Positions 16,260 to 23,151 of a stretch of 32,837 nt of DNA are shown here, piece by piece. This DNA comes from an uncultured Desulfomicrobium sp. (GTDB lineage: Bacteria > Desulfobacterota > Desulfovibrionia > Desulfovibrionales > Desulfomicrobiaceae), in assembly GCA_937872685.1 (NCBI GenBank), contig CALMTS010000498.1, positions 1-32,837 of the forward strand, given 5' to 3'. The stretch's first letter is position 1. The number at the start of each line of letters is the position of its first letter. Made by a program: the position numbers and the translations under genes. The notes under the pieces are model-generated. The model was not told where the DNA came from. It did not search any database and saw nothing but the letters and a program-made list of their open reading frames with translations.

Positions 16260-16907
16260 TCAGGCGAGGATGCGCCGCAGGGCCGCGACTTTCCCCGCGA
16301 TGTCGCGCACGCCGACGATCTCCGTGACCAGGGCGGTGCACCGTGCGCCGTGTCCCGCCACTTCCGCCAGGTTGTGCTCCTTGATGCCTCCGATGGCCAC
16401 GAAGGGCAGGCCGATCTCGCGCACGACGTAGTCCAGGTAGGACAGGCCCACGGGCGCGCAGACATCGTCCTTGGTCCTGGTGGCGAAGATGGGGCCGACT
16501 CCGATGTAGTCGGCGCCGGCGGCGACGGCCGCCCGGGCCTGTTCCGGTGAGTGGGTCGAAAGCCCGATGGCCCTGTCCGCACCGACCAGCCTCCGTACGG
16601 CGGCCACGGGCAGGTCCTCCTGCCCCACGTGCACCCCGTCGGCGTCGACCAGCAGGGCCAGGTCGATGTCGTCGTTGACGATGAAGGCCGCACCGTATTC
16701 GCGGGTCATGGCCCTCAGGGCGAGGCACTCCTCGAACTTCGCGCCCATCTTTTTCGTCTTTTCGCGGTACTGGATGATGCGCACTCCCGCGTCGAGCATG
16801 GCCCTGACCACCTCCGGGTTGGGGCGGCCCAGGGAGAATTTTTCAGCGGTCAGGCCGTAAAGGCCCCCCTTGGCGATGAGTTCCGTGACCAGTGAGCGTC
16901 CGTTCAT
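16260..16907 (-). CDS. thiE: ThiE, thiamine-phosphate synthase
   Basis: A 215-residue TIM-barrel enzyme that joins hydroxymethylpyrimidine diphosphate and thiazole phosphate to give thiamin phosphate. Signature pieces are IIQYREK at about residues 44-50, IVNDDIDLALLVDADGVHVGQEDLP in the middle (diphosphate and Mg site), IGLSTHS, ADYIGVGPIFATRTKDD, and IGGI near the end. Its ATG overlaps the thiF stop codon in ATGA, so it is translationally coupled as the last gene of the thi operon. No obvious terminator follows within the 150 bp to the next gene. Confidence 0.95.
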   Translation of the reverse strand: MNGRSLVTELIAKGGLYGLTAEKFSLGRPNPEVVRAMLDAGVRIIQYREKTKKMGAKFEECLALRAMTREYGAAFIVNDDIDLALLVDADGVHVGQEDLPVAAVRRLVGADRAIGLSTHSPEQARAAVAAGADYIGVGPIFATRTKDDVCAPVGLSYLDYVVREIGLPFVAIGGIKEHNLAEVAGHGARCTALVTEIVGVRDIAGKVAALRRILA

Positions 16908-17530
16908 GATGAGTTCTCCATGTACAGGTTGAGAAAATGGTGGAGGATGACGTCGGCCTGCATGGCTGCGGCCATGCCGACCCCGGGAGACAGGGGCGGC
17001 GTGCCTGCGTCGCAGGGCGTGGACATGTCGCCGACGATGACGAGGCCCGCCAGCGGACGGTTGACGCGCATGCGCATGGCGCATCCGGCCCCGCCGAGGC
17101 CGGACGCACCGACCACCAGACGGCCCGTGGGAAGCATGGTCTCGACGATGAGCTTCTTGGTGCGCGGGTCGTCCACGGCTTCGACCACGGCCTGGCAGGC
17201 TCCGAAGAGCGCGGACATGTTGCCGGCGTGCACGCGCGCGTGATGGACCGTGACGGCGGCGTCCGGGTTGACGGCCAGGAGGTTGTCCCGGAGGGCCTGG
17301 ACCTTGGGCCGTCCGACCTGGGCCAGGGTGAAATGCTGGCGATTCAGGTTGGACGGCTCCACCGTGTCCGCGTCGGCCAGGACCAGGTCCGTGAAACCCG
17401 AGCGGACCAGGTGCATGGCGCAGTTGGAGCCCAGCCCCCCGGCGCCGGCGATGCCGACGCGCACACCGCGCAGGTATGCCAGGAACCCAGTGTCCAGATA
17501 TCGCCCGAGCCCTTCTTCGAAGCGGTTCAC
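16904..17530 (-). CDS. thiF: ThiF, ThiS adenylyltransferase
   Basis: A 208-residue E1-like enzyme that adenylates the C-terminal glycine of ThiS so that sulfur can be loaded. The nucleotide-binding loop GIAGAGGLGSN is at residues 26-36. The ADADTVEPSNLNRQHF segment, with its catalytic Arg and Asp region, follows at 52-67. It is the short ThiF type, without the CxxC zinc pairs of MoeB and E. coli ThiF, as is common in anaerobes. It starts with GTG, overlapping the thiH stop as GTGA, and ends overlapping the thiE start. The order S-G-H-F-E is a standard thiazole operon for organisms using ThiH. Confidence 0.94.
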   Translation of the reverse strand: MNRFEEGLGRYLDTGFLAYLRGVRVGIAGAGGLGSNCAMHLVRSGFTDLVLADADTVEPSNLNRQHFTLAQVGRPKVQALRDNLLAVNPDAAVTVHHARVHAGNMSALFGACQAVVEAVDDPRTKKLIVETMLPTGRLVVGASGLGGAGCAMRMRVNRPLAGLVIVGDMSTPCDAGTPPLSPGVGMAAAMQADVILHHFLNLYMENSS

Positions 17531-18639
17531 GCGGTCTCCTCCAGGGGTTCCCAGTCCTTGAAGACCGGCTGGTATCCCCGGCTGCGCAGCATGTCGCTGA
17601 CCTCGGCCACGCTGCGCGGGTCGGAGATCTCGAACTGCCCCGTTTCCGCGGCCTTGGCGTGGCCTCCCACGGCGGTGCTGACCCCTGCGGACATGCGGGT
17701 CACGCCCAGGGGCAGGATGCTGTCGCGGAAGGAGGGCGCCTCGCGGGTCGAGATGGTCACGGACAGGCGCGGCAGGAAGATGCGCAGGGCTGTCATGGCC
17801 TGGACCAGTTCGCGGTCCCGGACGATGCAGGCCGGCTGGAACTCGCCGGCGTGGGGGCGCATGCGCGGCAGGGACACGGCCACGTCCACGCCGGGGTAGC
17901 GCCGCATGAGCCAGGCGGCGTGCAGGCCGGTGGCGTATATTTCGCGCCGCCAGTCGGCGAGCCCCAGCAGGGCGCCGATGTTGACCGTGCGCATGCCCGC
18001 CTCGGCTCCGCGCATGGGGGTGTCGAGGCGCCAGGCATAGTCCCGCTTGGGGCCGGCCGGGTGCAGGTCGGCGTAGAGGGCCGGGTCGTAGGTTTCCTGG
18101 AAGACCGTCAGCCCGTCCGCGCCGGCCGCCACCAGACGGGCGTAGTCGGTTGTGGCCATGGGATAGACTTCCAGGGCGATGGACGGGAACAGGGGCCGCA
18201 GGATGCGCACGCAGTCCTCCAGGAAACCGACTCCGGCCTTGTGCGGGGCCTCGCCGGTGAGGATCAGGACCTGCCTGAGGCCCGTGGCGGCGATGGCCTC
18301 GCCTTCGGCCCGGACCTCGTCCAGGGTGAGGCGGCTGCGGGGTATCTCGTTTTTGGCCGCGAAACCGCAGTAGCGGCAGTGGTTGGCGCAGTGGTTCGAG
18401 ACGTACAGGGGGGTGAAGAGGCTCACGGTGCGGCCGAAATGGCGCAGGGTCAGGTCCTGGGCGCGGCGGGCCATGGCTTCGAGGTGCGGGGCCGCGGCCG
18501 GAGAGAGCAGGGCCAGAAACCCGGCCTCGTCGACCCGTTCCAGCCCTGCGGCACGCAGCACGTCGGCGCCGGTCGCCGCCCGGAAGCGCTCTTCGAGGGG
18601 CGCCCCGACCAGGCTCAGGGCCGTTGGCAGAAAGCTCAT
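17527..18639 (-). CDS. thiH: ThiH, tyrosine lyase (radical SAM 2-iminoacetate synthase)
   Basis: A 370-residue radical-SAM enzyme that cleaves tyrosine to p-cresol and dehydroglycine, the thiazole precursor. The [4Fe-4S] motif CANHCRYC (CX3CX2C; Cys84, Cys88 and Cys91) is present and followed by GFAAKNEI. It is the oxygen-sensitive alternative to ThiO, as expected in an anaerobe. Conserved later pieces include [30 protein letters not shown] and VSLPRMRPH. The ATG overlaps the thiG stop (ATGA). The long reading frame continuing upstream inside thiG is not coding. Confidence 0.96.
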   Translation of the reverse strand: MSFLPTALSLVGAPLEERFRAATGADVLRAAGLERVDEAGFLALLSPAAAPHLEAMARRAQDLTLRHFGRTVSLFTPLYVSNHCANHCRYCGFAAKNEIPRSRLTLDEVRAEGEAIAATGLRQVLILTGEAPHKAGVGFLEDCVRILRPLFPSIALEVYPMATTDYARLVAAGADGLTVFQETYDPALYADLHPAGPKRDYAWRLDTPMRGAEAGMRTVNIGALLGLADWRREIYATGLHAAWLMRRYPGVDVAVSLPRMRPHAGEFQPACIVRDRELVQAMTALRIFLPRLSVTISTREAPSFRDSILPLGVTRMSAGVSTAVGGHAKAAETGQFEISDPRSVAEVSDMLRSRGYQPVFKDWEPLEETA

Positions 18640-19427
18640 GCAGCGCCTCCCATCCCGTCCAGGAATCCGGTCAGGGGCGACGAGGCCCGGGCCAGGGTCG
18701 CCACGGCGCCGGGGCCGGCCAGCCAGGCTTCGCGGCCAGCGGCCACCGCCCGGCCGAAGGCGCGGCCCATGAGCACCGGGTCGGCGGCCGTGGCGATGGC
18801 CGTATTGACCAGACAGGCCGCCGCGCCCATCTCCATGGCCTGGCAGGCCTGGCTCGGCGTGCCGATGCCGGCGTCGACGATGATGGGCAAATCCATTTCC
18901 TCGATGAGGATGCGGATCATTTCTTCGGTTCTCAGGCCCCGGTTGGTGCCGATGGGCGCGCCGAGCGGCATGATGGCCGCGGCCCCGGCGTCGGCCAGGG
19001 AGCGGGCCACGTAGAGGTCGGGGTTCATGTAGGGCAGGACCGTGAAGCCTTCCCTGGCCAGGGTCTCCGTCGCCTTGGCCGTCTCGTACCCGTCGGGCAG
19101 GAGGTAGCGGGTGTCGGAGATGACCTCGATCTTGATCCAGTCGCCGCAGCCCATGGCCCTGGCCAGGCGGGCGATGCGCACGGCCTCGTCCGCGGTGCGG
19201 GCGCCCGAGGTGTTGGGCAGCAGGGTCATGTGGGGGGGAATGTGGCGCATGACGTTGTCCGCGGCCTTGTCCAGGTCCACGCGGCGCAGGGCCACGGTGA
19301 TGACCTGGGAGCCCGAGGCGTCGCATACGGCCGGGATGCGGGCGTCGTCGCCGTACTTGCCCGTGCCGGTGAAGAGGCGGCTGGACAGGCGCCGGCCGCC
19401 GATTTCGAAGATATCGGTGTGATCCAT
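18636..19427 (-). CDS. thiG: ThiG, thiazole synthase
   Basis: A 263-residue TIM-barrel enzyme that condenses deoxyxylulose phosphate, dehydroglycine and ThiS-thiocarboxylate into the thiazole phosphate. The Schiff-base lysine is Lys99 in DWIKIEV. Other conserved parts are [10 protein letters not shown] at 16-25, [16 protein letters not shown] at 68-83, and the phosphate-binding [12 protein letters not shown] and [11 protein letters not shown] segments. It forms a complex with ThiH. It lies 58 bp after thiS and overlaps thiH by 4 bp. Confidence 0.97.
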   Translation of the reverse strand: MDHTDIFEIGGRRLSSRLFTGTGKYGDDARIPAVCDASGSQVITVALRRVDLDKAADNVMRHIPPHMTLLPNTSGARTADEAVRIARLARAMGCGDWIKIEVISDTRYLLPDGYETAKATETLAREGFTVLPYMNPDLYVARSLADAGAAAIMPLGAPIGTNRGLRTEEMIRILIEEMDLPIIVDAGIGTPSQACQAMEMGAAACLVNTAIATAADPVLMGRAFGRAVAAGREAWLAGPGAVATLARASSPLTGFLDGMGGAA

Positions 19428-19485
19428 GATGCTCTCGCTGTTTTCGGTGTGAACGTGATGGTCTGCCTGTGACGCCGGGGAAGGC

Positions 19486-19686
19486 CTATCCGCCGCCGAC
19501 GAAGCTCAGCAGTTCGATGCGGTCGCCGGCATTCAGGCCGGTGGATCCGAACCGTTCGCCGGGGACGATGTCGTGATTGAGTTCGGCGACGACCACGGAC
19601 GGGTCGAGGCCCATGGATAGGACCAGATCGTGCAGTGTCCGGCCGGGCGCGATCTCGCGCGTGCTGCCGTTGACGGTGATGAGCAT
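19486..19686 (-). CDS. thiS: ThiS, sulfur-carrier protein
   Basis: A 66-residue ubiquitin-fold sulfur carrier. The sequence ends FVGGG, giving the required C-terminal Gly-Gly that is adenylated by ThiF and thiocarboxylated. The N-terminus [12 protein letters not shown] and the [12 protein letters not shown] core are typical. A GGAGGCACCC ribosome site precedes the ATG. It is the first gene of the operon, placed behind the riboswitch and terminator. Confidence 0.95.
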   Translation of the reverse strand: MLITVNGSTREIAPGRTLHDLVLSMGLDPSVVVAELNHDIVPGERFGSTGLNAGDRIELLSFVGGG

Positions 19687-19727
19687 GGGTGCCTCCGCGT
19701 TCTGAAGTGCAAGCGGGGGCGTGGCGC

Positions 19728-19757
19728 AAAAGAAAACCGCGCCGGGGAGGCGCGGTT
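19728..19757 (-). terminator. riboswitch-controlled terminator before thiS
   Basis: A perfect 9-bp stem, AACCGCGCC (19735-19743) with GGCGCGGTT (19749-19757), has a 5-base loop and is followed on the minus strand by TTCTTTTG. It lies between the TPP aptamer and thiS and is the natural expression platform. Confidence 0.8.
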
Positions 19758-19779
19758 CGATGCATGGATGTATCCGGAA

Positions 19780-19865
19780 CCAGCTTCCCTACGGCAGCAT
19801 GAACTGCGTCAGGTTCTAAGGGTCGGGAATCATCCCCTCTCAGCCCGTCGGGCTCCCCCAGCTTG
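19780..19865 (-). ncRNA. TPP riboswitch (THI box) controlling thiSGHFE
   Basis: Read on the minus strand, the element shows the THI-box landmarks in order: GGGGGAGCCC, CTGAGAGG (19836-19843), GATGATTCCC, ACCCTTAGAACCTGA (19809-19823), and the closing CGTAGGGAAG. It binds thiamin pyrophosphate. The spacing to a terminator 22 bp downstream points to control by premature termination when TPP is plentiful. Confidence 0.95.
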
Positions 19866-19874
19866 TGTCTGCGC

Positions 19875-19903
19875 CGTGTACGGCGAATGGGTACGTTTGT
19901 AAA
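19875..19903 (-). promoter_or_regulatory. candidate promoter for the thi operon
   Basis: On the minus strand TTTACA (19898-19903) and TACACG (19875-19880) are separated by 17 bp, placing a start just before the riboswitch. The -10 match is poor. Confidence 0.3.
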
Positions 19904-19906
19904 GTT

Positions 19907-19921
19907 TCCGGCCGCGCCGGA
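19907..19921 (-). terminator. short hairpin after the PiT gene
   Basis: TCCGGC (19907-19912) pairs with GCCGGA (19916-19921) around a 3-base loop, directly after the pit stop codon. The following tract on the minus strand (AACTTTAC) is weak, so read-through is possible. Confidence 0.4.
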
Positions 19922-19922
19922 C

Positions 19923-20933
19923 TCAGTCGGCGATGCCTATCAGGGTGAAAAGGTAGAAGCATGTCCCGGCGATGAGGGCCGAGGCCGGGATGGTCAGGAT
20001 CCAAGCCACCACGAGGTTGCCCGCGATGCCCCAGCGCACGGCCGAAAGGCGCTTGGTGGCCCCCACCCCGAAGACGCAGGCGCTGATGGTGTGGGTCGTG
20101 GAGATGGGCGCGCCCATCAGGGACGCTCCGGTAATGACCAGCGCCGCCGATGTCTCGGCCGCGAAGCCGTGCACGGGCTCCAGCTTGAAGATGCGGTGCC
20201 CCATGGTCTTGACGATTTTCCAGCCGCCCAGGGCCGTGCCCAGGGCCATGGCCATGGCGCAGGCCAGCTTGACCCACAGGGGCACGTGGATGGTGTCGAT
20301 CTTGTGGAAGAGGAAGAGGGCCAGGGTGATGACGCCCATGGTTTTCTGGGCGTCGTTCAGCCCGTGGCTGGTGGCCATGAAGGCCGAGGAAAGGATCTGC
20401 AGCTTCTCGAAATGGCGCGACACGGTCCGGCGGTTGGTCTTCCAGAAGATGAGGATGATCAGCGTCATGACCGCGTAGCTGACGGCGAAGCCCGCCATGG
20501 GCGAGAGCACCAGGGGCACCAGGACCTTCTTGACGATGGACATGCCGTTCAGGGAGGTCATCCCGGCATGGCACATGGCCGCGCCCATGAGGCCGCCGAT
20601 GAGGGCGTGGGAGGACGAGGAGGGGATGCCGAAATACCAGGTGATGAGGTTCCAGGCGATGGCCCCCAGCAGGGCGGCCAGCACCAGGATCTGGCTGCCC
20701 GTGACCATGTCCGTGTTGACGATGCCCGAGCCGAGCGTATGGGCCACCTCCTCGCCCAGCAGCGCGCCGAAGAGGTTGAGGCTCGCGGCCATCATGACCG
20801 CGGCCCGCGGCGACATCACCTTGGTCGAGACCACCGTGGCGATGGCGTTGGCGCAGTCATGGGCTCCGTTGGTGAAGTCGAAGACCAGGGCAACGAGGAT
20901 GATGAAAATGAGGAGCAGCGGGAGATCAGGCAT
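19923..20933 (-). CDS. pit: PiT-family inorganic phosphate permease
   Basis: A 336-residue membrane protein with about 10 hydrophobic segments and the two inverted PiT signature repeats: DFTNGAHDCANAIATVVST near residue 19 and SHGLNDAQKTMGVITLAL near 189. The GIPSSSSHALIGGL and GAPISTTHTISACVFGVG loops line the transport path. It imports metal-phosphate or phosphate with cation. The first codons overlap the end of the DUF47 gene by 8 bp, so the two are translationally coupled. The pair is probably induced by phosphate limitation through the repeat array at 21741-21780. Confidence 0.95.
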   Translation of the reverse strand: MPDLPLLLIFIILVALVFDFTNGAHDCANAIATVVSTKVMSPRAAVMMAASLNLFGALLGEEVAHTLGSGIVNTDMVTGSQILVLAALLGAIAWNLITWYFGIPSSSSHALIGGLMGAAMCHAGMTSLNGMSIVKKVLVPLVLSPMAGFAVSYAVMTLIILIFWKTNRRTVSRHFEKLQILSSAFMATSHGLNDAQKTMGVITLALFLFHKIDTIHVPLWVKLACAMAMALGTALGGWKIVKTMGHRIFKLEPVHGFAAETSAALVITGASLMGAPISTTHTISACVFGVGATKRLSAVRWGIAGNLVVAWILTIPASALIAGTCFYLFTLIGIAD

Positions 20934-21555
20934 TTTTCAACACCACTTCCTCGATGGCGTCGGCCAGGTCGTCGATGCGTTCGATGGCCATTTCGAAGCG
21001 GTCGTAGACCTGGGTCCAGCGCATGATGTTGATGACTTCCCTGGTGTCCCCCGTCTCCACGTCGTGCAGCTCGGCCAGTCCCGTGGAGAAGAGCATCTCG
21101 CATTCGATCTTGAGTTCCTTGATCTTGCGCAGGGAGGAGGAAATCTCCCGCTTGCCCTCCAGACAGCAGATCATCTCACCGGTCAGGGCGGTCATGGCCA
21201 GAATCTTGTGGGCCATCTTGCGGGCAGGGAAGCGGATATACTCGAATCCGTAGAGGCGCATGCGCGAGGCGATGGATTTGATGAGGTTGATCGAATCTTC
21301 CTGGGCCAGGTTCAGCCGGTAGATGTCTTCGCGGTCGATGGGGGTGATGAAGGTCTGGGAGAGCTGGCGGGCGATTTCGCGGCAGAGTTCGTCGGCGTCG
21401 GCTTCGATCAGGGTGACTGTCTTGCAGGCCGCGTCCACGCACGCGCAGTCGTCGACGATTCTGGTCAACTGCAGGGCCGATTCGTTCAGGATTCTGTTCT
21501 GTCTGTTCAGGAGTTCGAAGAAATGGATGTTCTTGGGAAAAATGGAAAATGCCAT
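20926..21555 (-). CDS. DUF47 (PhoU-like) protein, partner of PiT
   Basis: A 209-residue all-helical protein of the DUF47/PhoU-like family (Pfam PhoU_div). It has the conserved IDREDIYRLNLAQEDSINLI segment at about residues 72-91, equivalent to the metal-binding helices of PhoU. Members are typically encoded next to PiT permeases and are thought to gate or regulate them. The frame is open upstream to 21726, but the ATG at 21555 (MAFSIFPKN) gives the family N-terminus. There is no strong ribosome site. Confidence 0.9.
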   Translation of the reverse strand: MAFSIFPKNIHFFELLNRQNRILNESALQLTRIVDDCACVDAACKTVTLIEADADELCREIARQLSQTFITPIDREDIYRLNLAQEDSINLIKSIASRMRLYGFEYIRFPARKMAHKILAMTALTGEMICCLEGKREISSSLRKIKELKIECEMLFSTGLAELHDVETGDTREVINIMRWTQVYDRFEMAIERIDDLADAIEEVVLKNA

Positions 21556-21707
21556 GAGCGTGGACTCCGCCGTTACGATTGAGGCGCAAAGAGACGCCGC
21601 TGAGAAAGACCGGGCCTGCTTGGGGCTGCTTTCGTGAGGGCCAGGCGCTGTTCGAACCCCAAACGCGCGAGACATTACCCCGTCGCGGACAGGGGCGCAA
21701 TGGCTCC

Positions 21708-21725
21708 TGTCACGCTGGCGTAACA
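21708..21725. promoter_or_regulatory. 18-bp imperfect palindrome upstream of DUF47-pit
   Basis: The plus strand reads TGTCACGCTGGCGTAACA, which is symmetric except for one position per arm and the central pair (TGTNACGC-NN-GCGTNACA). It lies 16 bp downstream of the Pho-box-like array, at the expected transcription start, so a repressor could bind here. Confidence 0.4.
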
Positions 21726-21740
21726 TTTTTCAGGGGAAAT

Positions 21741-21780
21741 ATGACGAAAGGATGACGAATGGATGAAAAGGCTGTGAAAC
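21741..21780 (-). promoter_or_regulatory. Pho-box-like array of four 7-mers at 11-bp period
   Basis: On the minus strand the 7-mers GTTTCAC, TTTTCAT, TCGTCAT and TCGTCAT follow each other with exact 4-bp spacers (plus strand 21774-21780, 21763-21769, 21752-21758 and 21741-21747). The E. coli Pho box is CTGTCAT repeated at 11 bp. This fits two tandem PhoB dimer sites in front of a phosphate-transport operon. Confidence 0.72.
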
Positions 21781-21792
21781 CGGATGGTTGAA

Positions 21793-21826
21793 CGCGGGCA
21801 TGGGGAAGGCGTTCCCCATGCCCGCG
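21793..21826. terminator. 15-bp perfect hairpin ending the hydantoinase-deacetylase operon
   Basis: CGCGGGCATGGGGAA (21793-21807) pairs without mismatch with 21812-21826 around GGCG. It lies 7 bp after the deacetylase stop. The minus-strand tail (TTCAACC) is T-poor, so it may act as a stabiliser as much as a terminator. Confidence 0.65.
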
Positions 21827-21832
21827 GCGTTT

Positions 21833-23140
21833 CTATTTGGCGTATTCGTAGCGCTTGACGACCCGGTCCGAAAGCTGCGCATAGGCGTACCCGGCCTGCC
21901 GGGATTTGGCGAAGCGTTCCTCGGCTTCCTGGCTGCACATGTCGCAGCCCTGCACCGGGACGTGCAGCCCCAGGCACCTGGGCGTGTTGGCGGTCTCGCT
22001 CTCGACGATCAGCAGGCCCGGGCAGTGCGGACAGTCCTTGAGGCGTTCGACCTGGGTCTCGGTGATGTCGTCGGTGTCGTAGTAGATGGAGCGGCGGCGC
22101 ACGAAATAGCCGCCCTCGCGCACGGCCTCCGACGGCCGGGGGTTGAAGTAGACCTCGGGGAGCTGGTCGCACAGGGCCGAGAGGTAGTCCATGGTGGATT
22201 TCTGTTCCTTGATCTTCTCGCGGTCGAGCTCCGGTTCCTGCACGGCGGAGAAGTCCACCCCGGCCAGGGCCAGGCTGATGCCGAGGTTGACGTAGGGCAG
22301 GGCCCCCTTGATGGCGTACCCGCCTTCCAGCACGGCGATGTCGGGCTTGAGCATCTCGGTCAGGCGGGCGTAACCCTGGGCCGTGAAGTTCATGTTGGTG
22401 ATGGGGTCCGAGAAGTGGTTGTCCTGGCCGGCGGAGTTGATGATCAGGTCCGGCTTGAAGTGGTCCAGGATGGGCATGACGATGCGCTCGACCGTCATCA
22501 GGTAGCCTTCGTCCGAGGTGCGCGGGGGCATGGGCACGTTGATGGTCCGGCCCATGGCCTTGGGGCCGCCGGATTCCGAAGGGAAGCCCGTGCCGGGGTA
22601 CAGGGTGCGGCCGTCCTGGTGCAGCGAGATGAAGAGCACGTCGGGGTCGTGCCAGTAGATGTCCTGGGTGCCGTCGCCGTGATGGCAGTCCGTGTCGATG
22701 ACGGCCACGCGCAGGTTGCCGTAGTGTTCGCGGATCCACTCGATCATGACGGCTTCGATGTTGATGTTGCAGAAGCCGCGGCTGCCGTGGACCGTGCGCA
22801 TGGCGTGGTGCCCGGGGGGGCGGACCACGGCGAAGGCGCGCTCCCGTTCCTTCTCCATGACCAGCTGGGCGGCGCGGATGACGCCTCCGGCGGAGATGAG
22901 ATGGGAGTCCGTGCAGACGGCCTGCACGTTCGGGAAGCAGAAATGGGGGCGAAGGATGTCCTTCTCCGTGGCGATCAGGGGGCGGTATTCGCGGATGCCC
23001 TCTATGTCGAAGATGCCTTCCTCCCGGAACTGGTCCTGGGTGTACAGAAGGCGCTCCTCCCGCTCGGGGTGGGTCGGTGAGATGGCCCAGTCAAAGGCCG
23101 GGAAGAATATGATGCCGAGGCTGTTGCGTGCGGTGAGCAT
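21833..23140 (-). CDS. histone-deacetylase-family amidohydrolase with C-terminal cysteine module
   Basis: A 435-residue enzyme of the arginase/deacetylase fold. Catalytic parts are intact: RPPGHHA (His111 and His112), zinc ligands Asp151 and His153 in DTDCHHGDG, the third ligand Asp240 in SAGQD, and the catalytic Tyr275 in GGY. Bacterial members (AcuC, acetylpolyamine amidohydrolase) remove acetyl or acyl groups from proteins or small amines. Unusual here is a tail of about 70 residues with CPHC (370-373), Cys389 and CDMC (399-402), which looks like a zinc ribbon. The ATG at 23140 has a GGAGGG site; an alternative ATG at 23155 overlaps the previous stop. It is encoded 11 bp after the hydantoinase gene. 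Confidence 0.9.
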   Translation of the reverse strand: MLTARNSLGIIFFPAFDWAISPTHPEREERLLYTQDQFREEGIFDIEGIREYRPLIATEKDILRPHFCFPNVQAVCTDSHLISAGGVIRAAQLVMEKERERAFAVVRPPGHHAMRTVHGSRGFCNINIEAVMIEWIREHYGNLRVAVIDTDCHHGDGTQDIYWHDPDVLFISLHQDGRTLYPGTGFPSESGGPKAMGRTINVPMPPRTSDEGYLMTVERIVMPILDHFKPDLIINSAGQDNHFSDPITNMNFTAQGYARLTEMLKPDIAVLEGGYAIKGALPYVNLGISLALAGVDFSAVQEPELDREKIKEQKSTMDYLSALCDQLPEVYFNPRPSEAVREGGYFVRRRSIYYDTDDITETQVERLKDCPHCPGLLIVESETANTPRCLGLHVPVQGCDMCSQEAEERFAKSRQAGYAYAQLSDRVVKRYEYAK

Positions 23141-23151
23141 GGTCCCTCCGT

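Noticed and set aside
13889-16327. Very long plus-strand open frame opposite the EF-hand membrane protein gene
   Set aside because: Gly/Ala/Val/Gln-rich composition typical of an antisense frame in high-GC DNA, no ribosome site, no domain; the minus strand has an ideal start and protein features.
19923-21555. PiT and DUF47 as part of the thi operon
   Set aside because: The TPP riboswitch and a terminator intervene, and the DUF47 side has its own Pho-box-like region.
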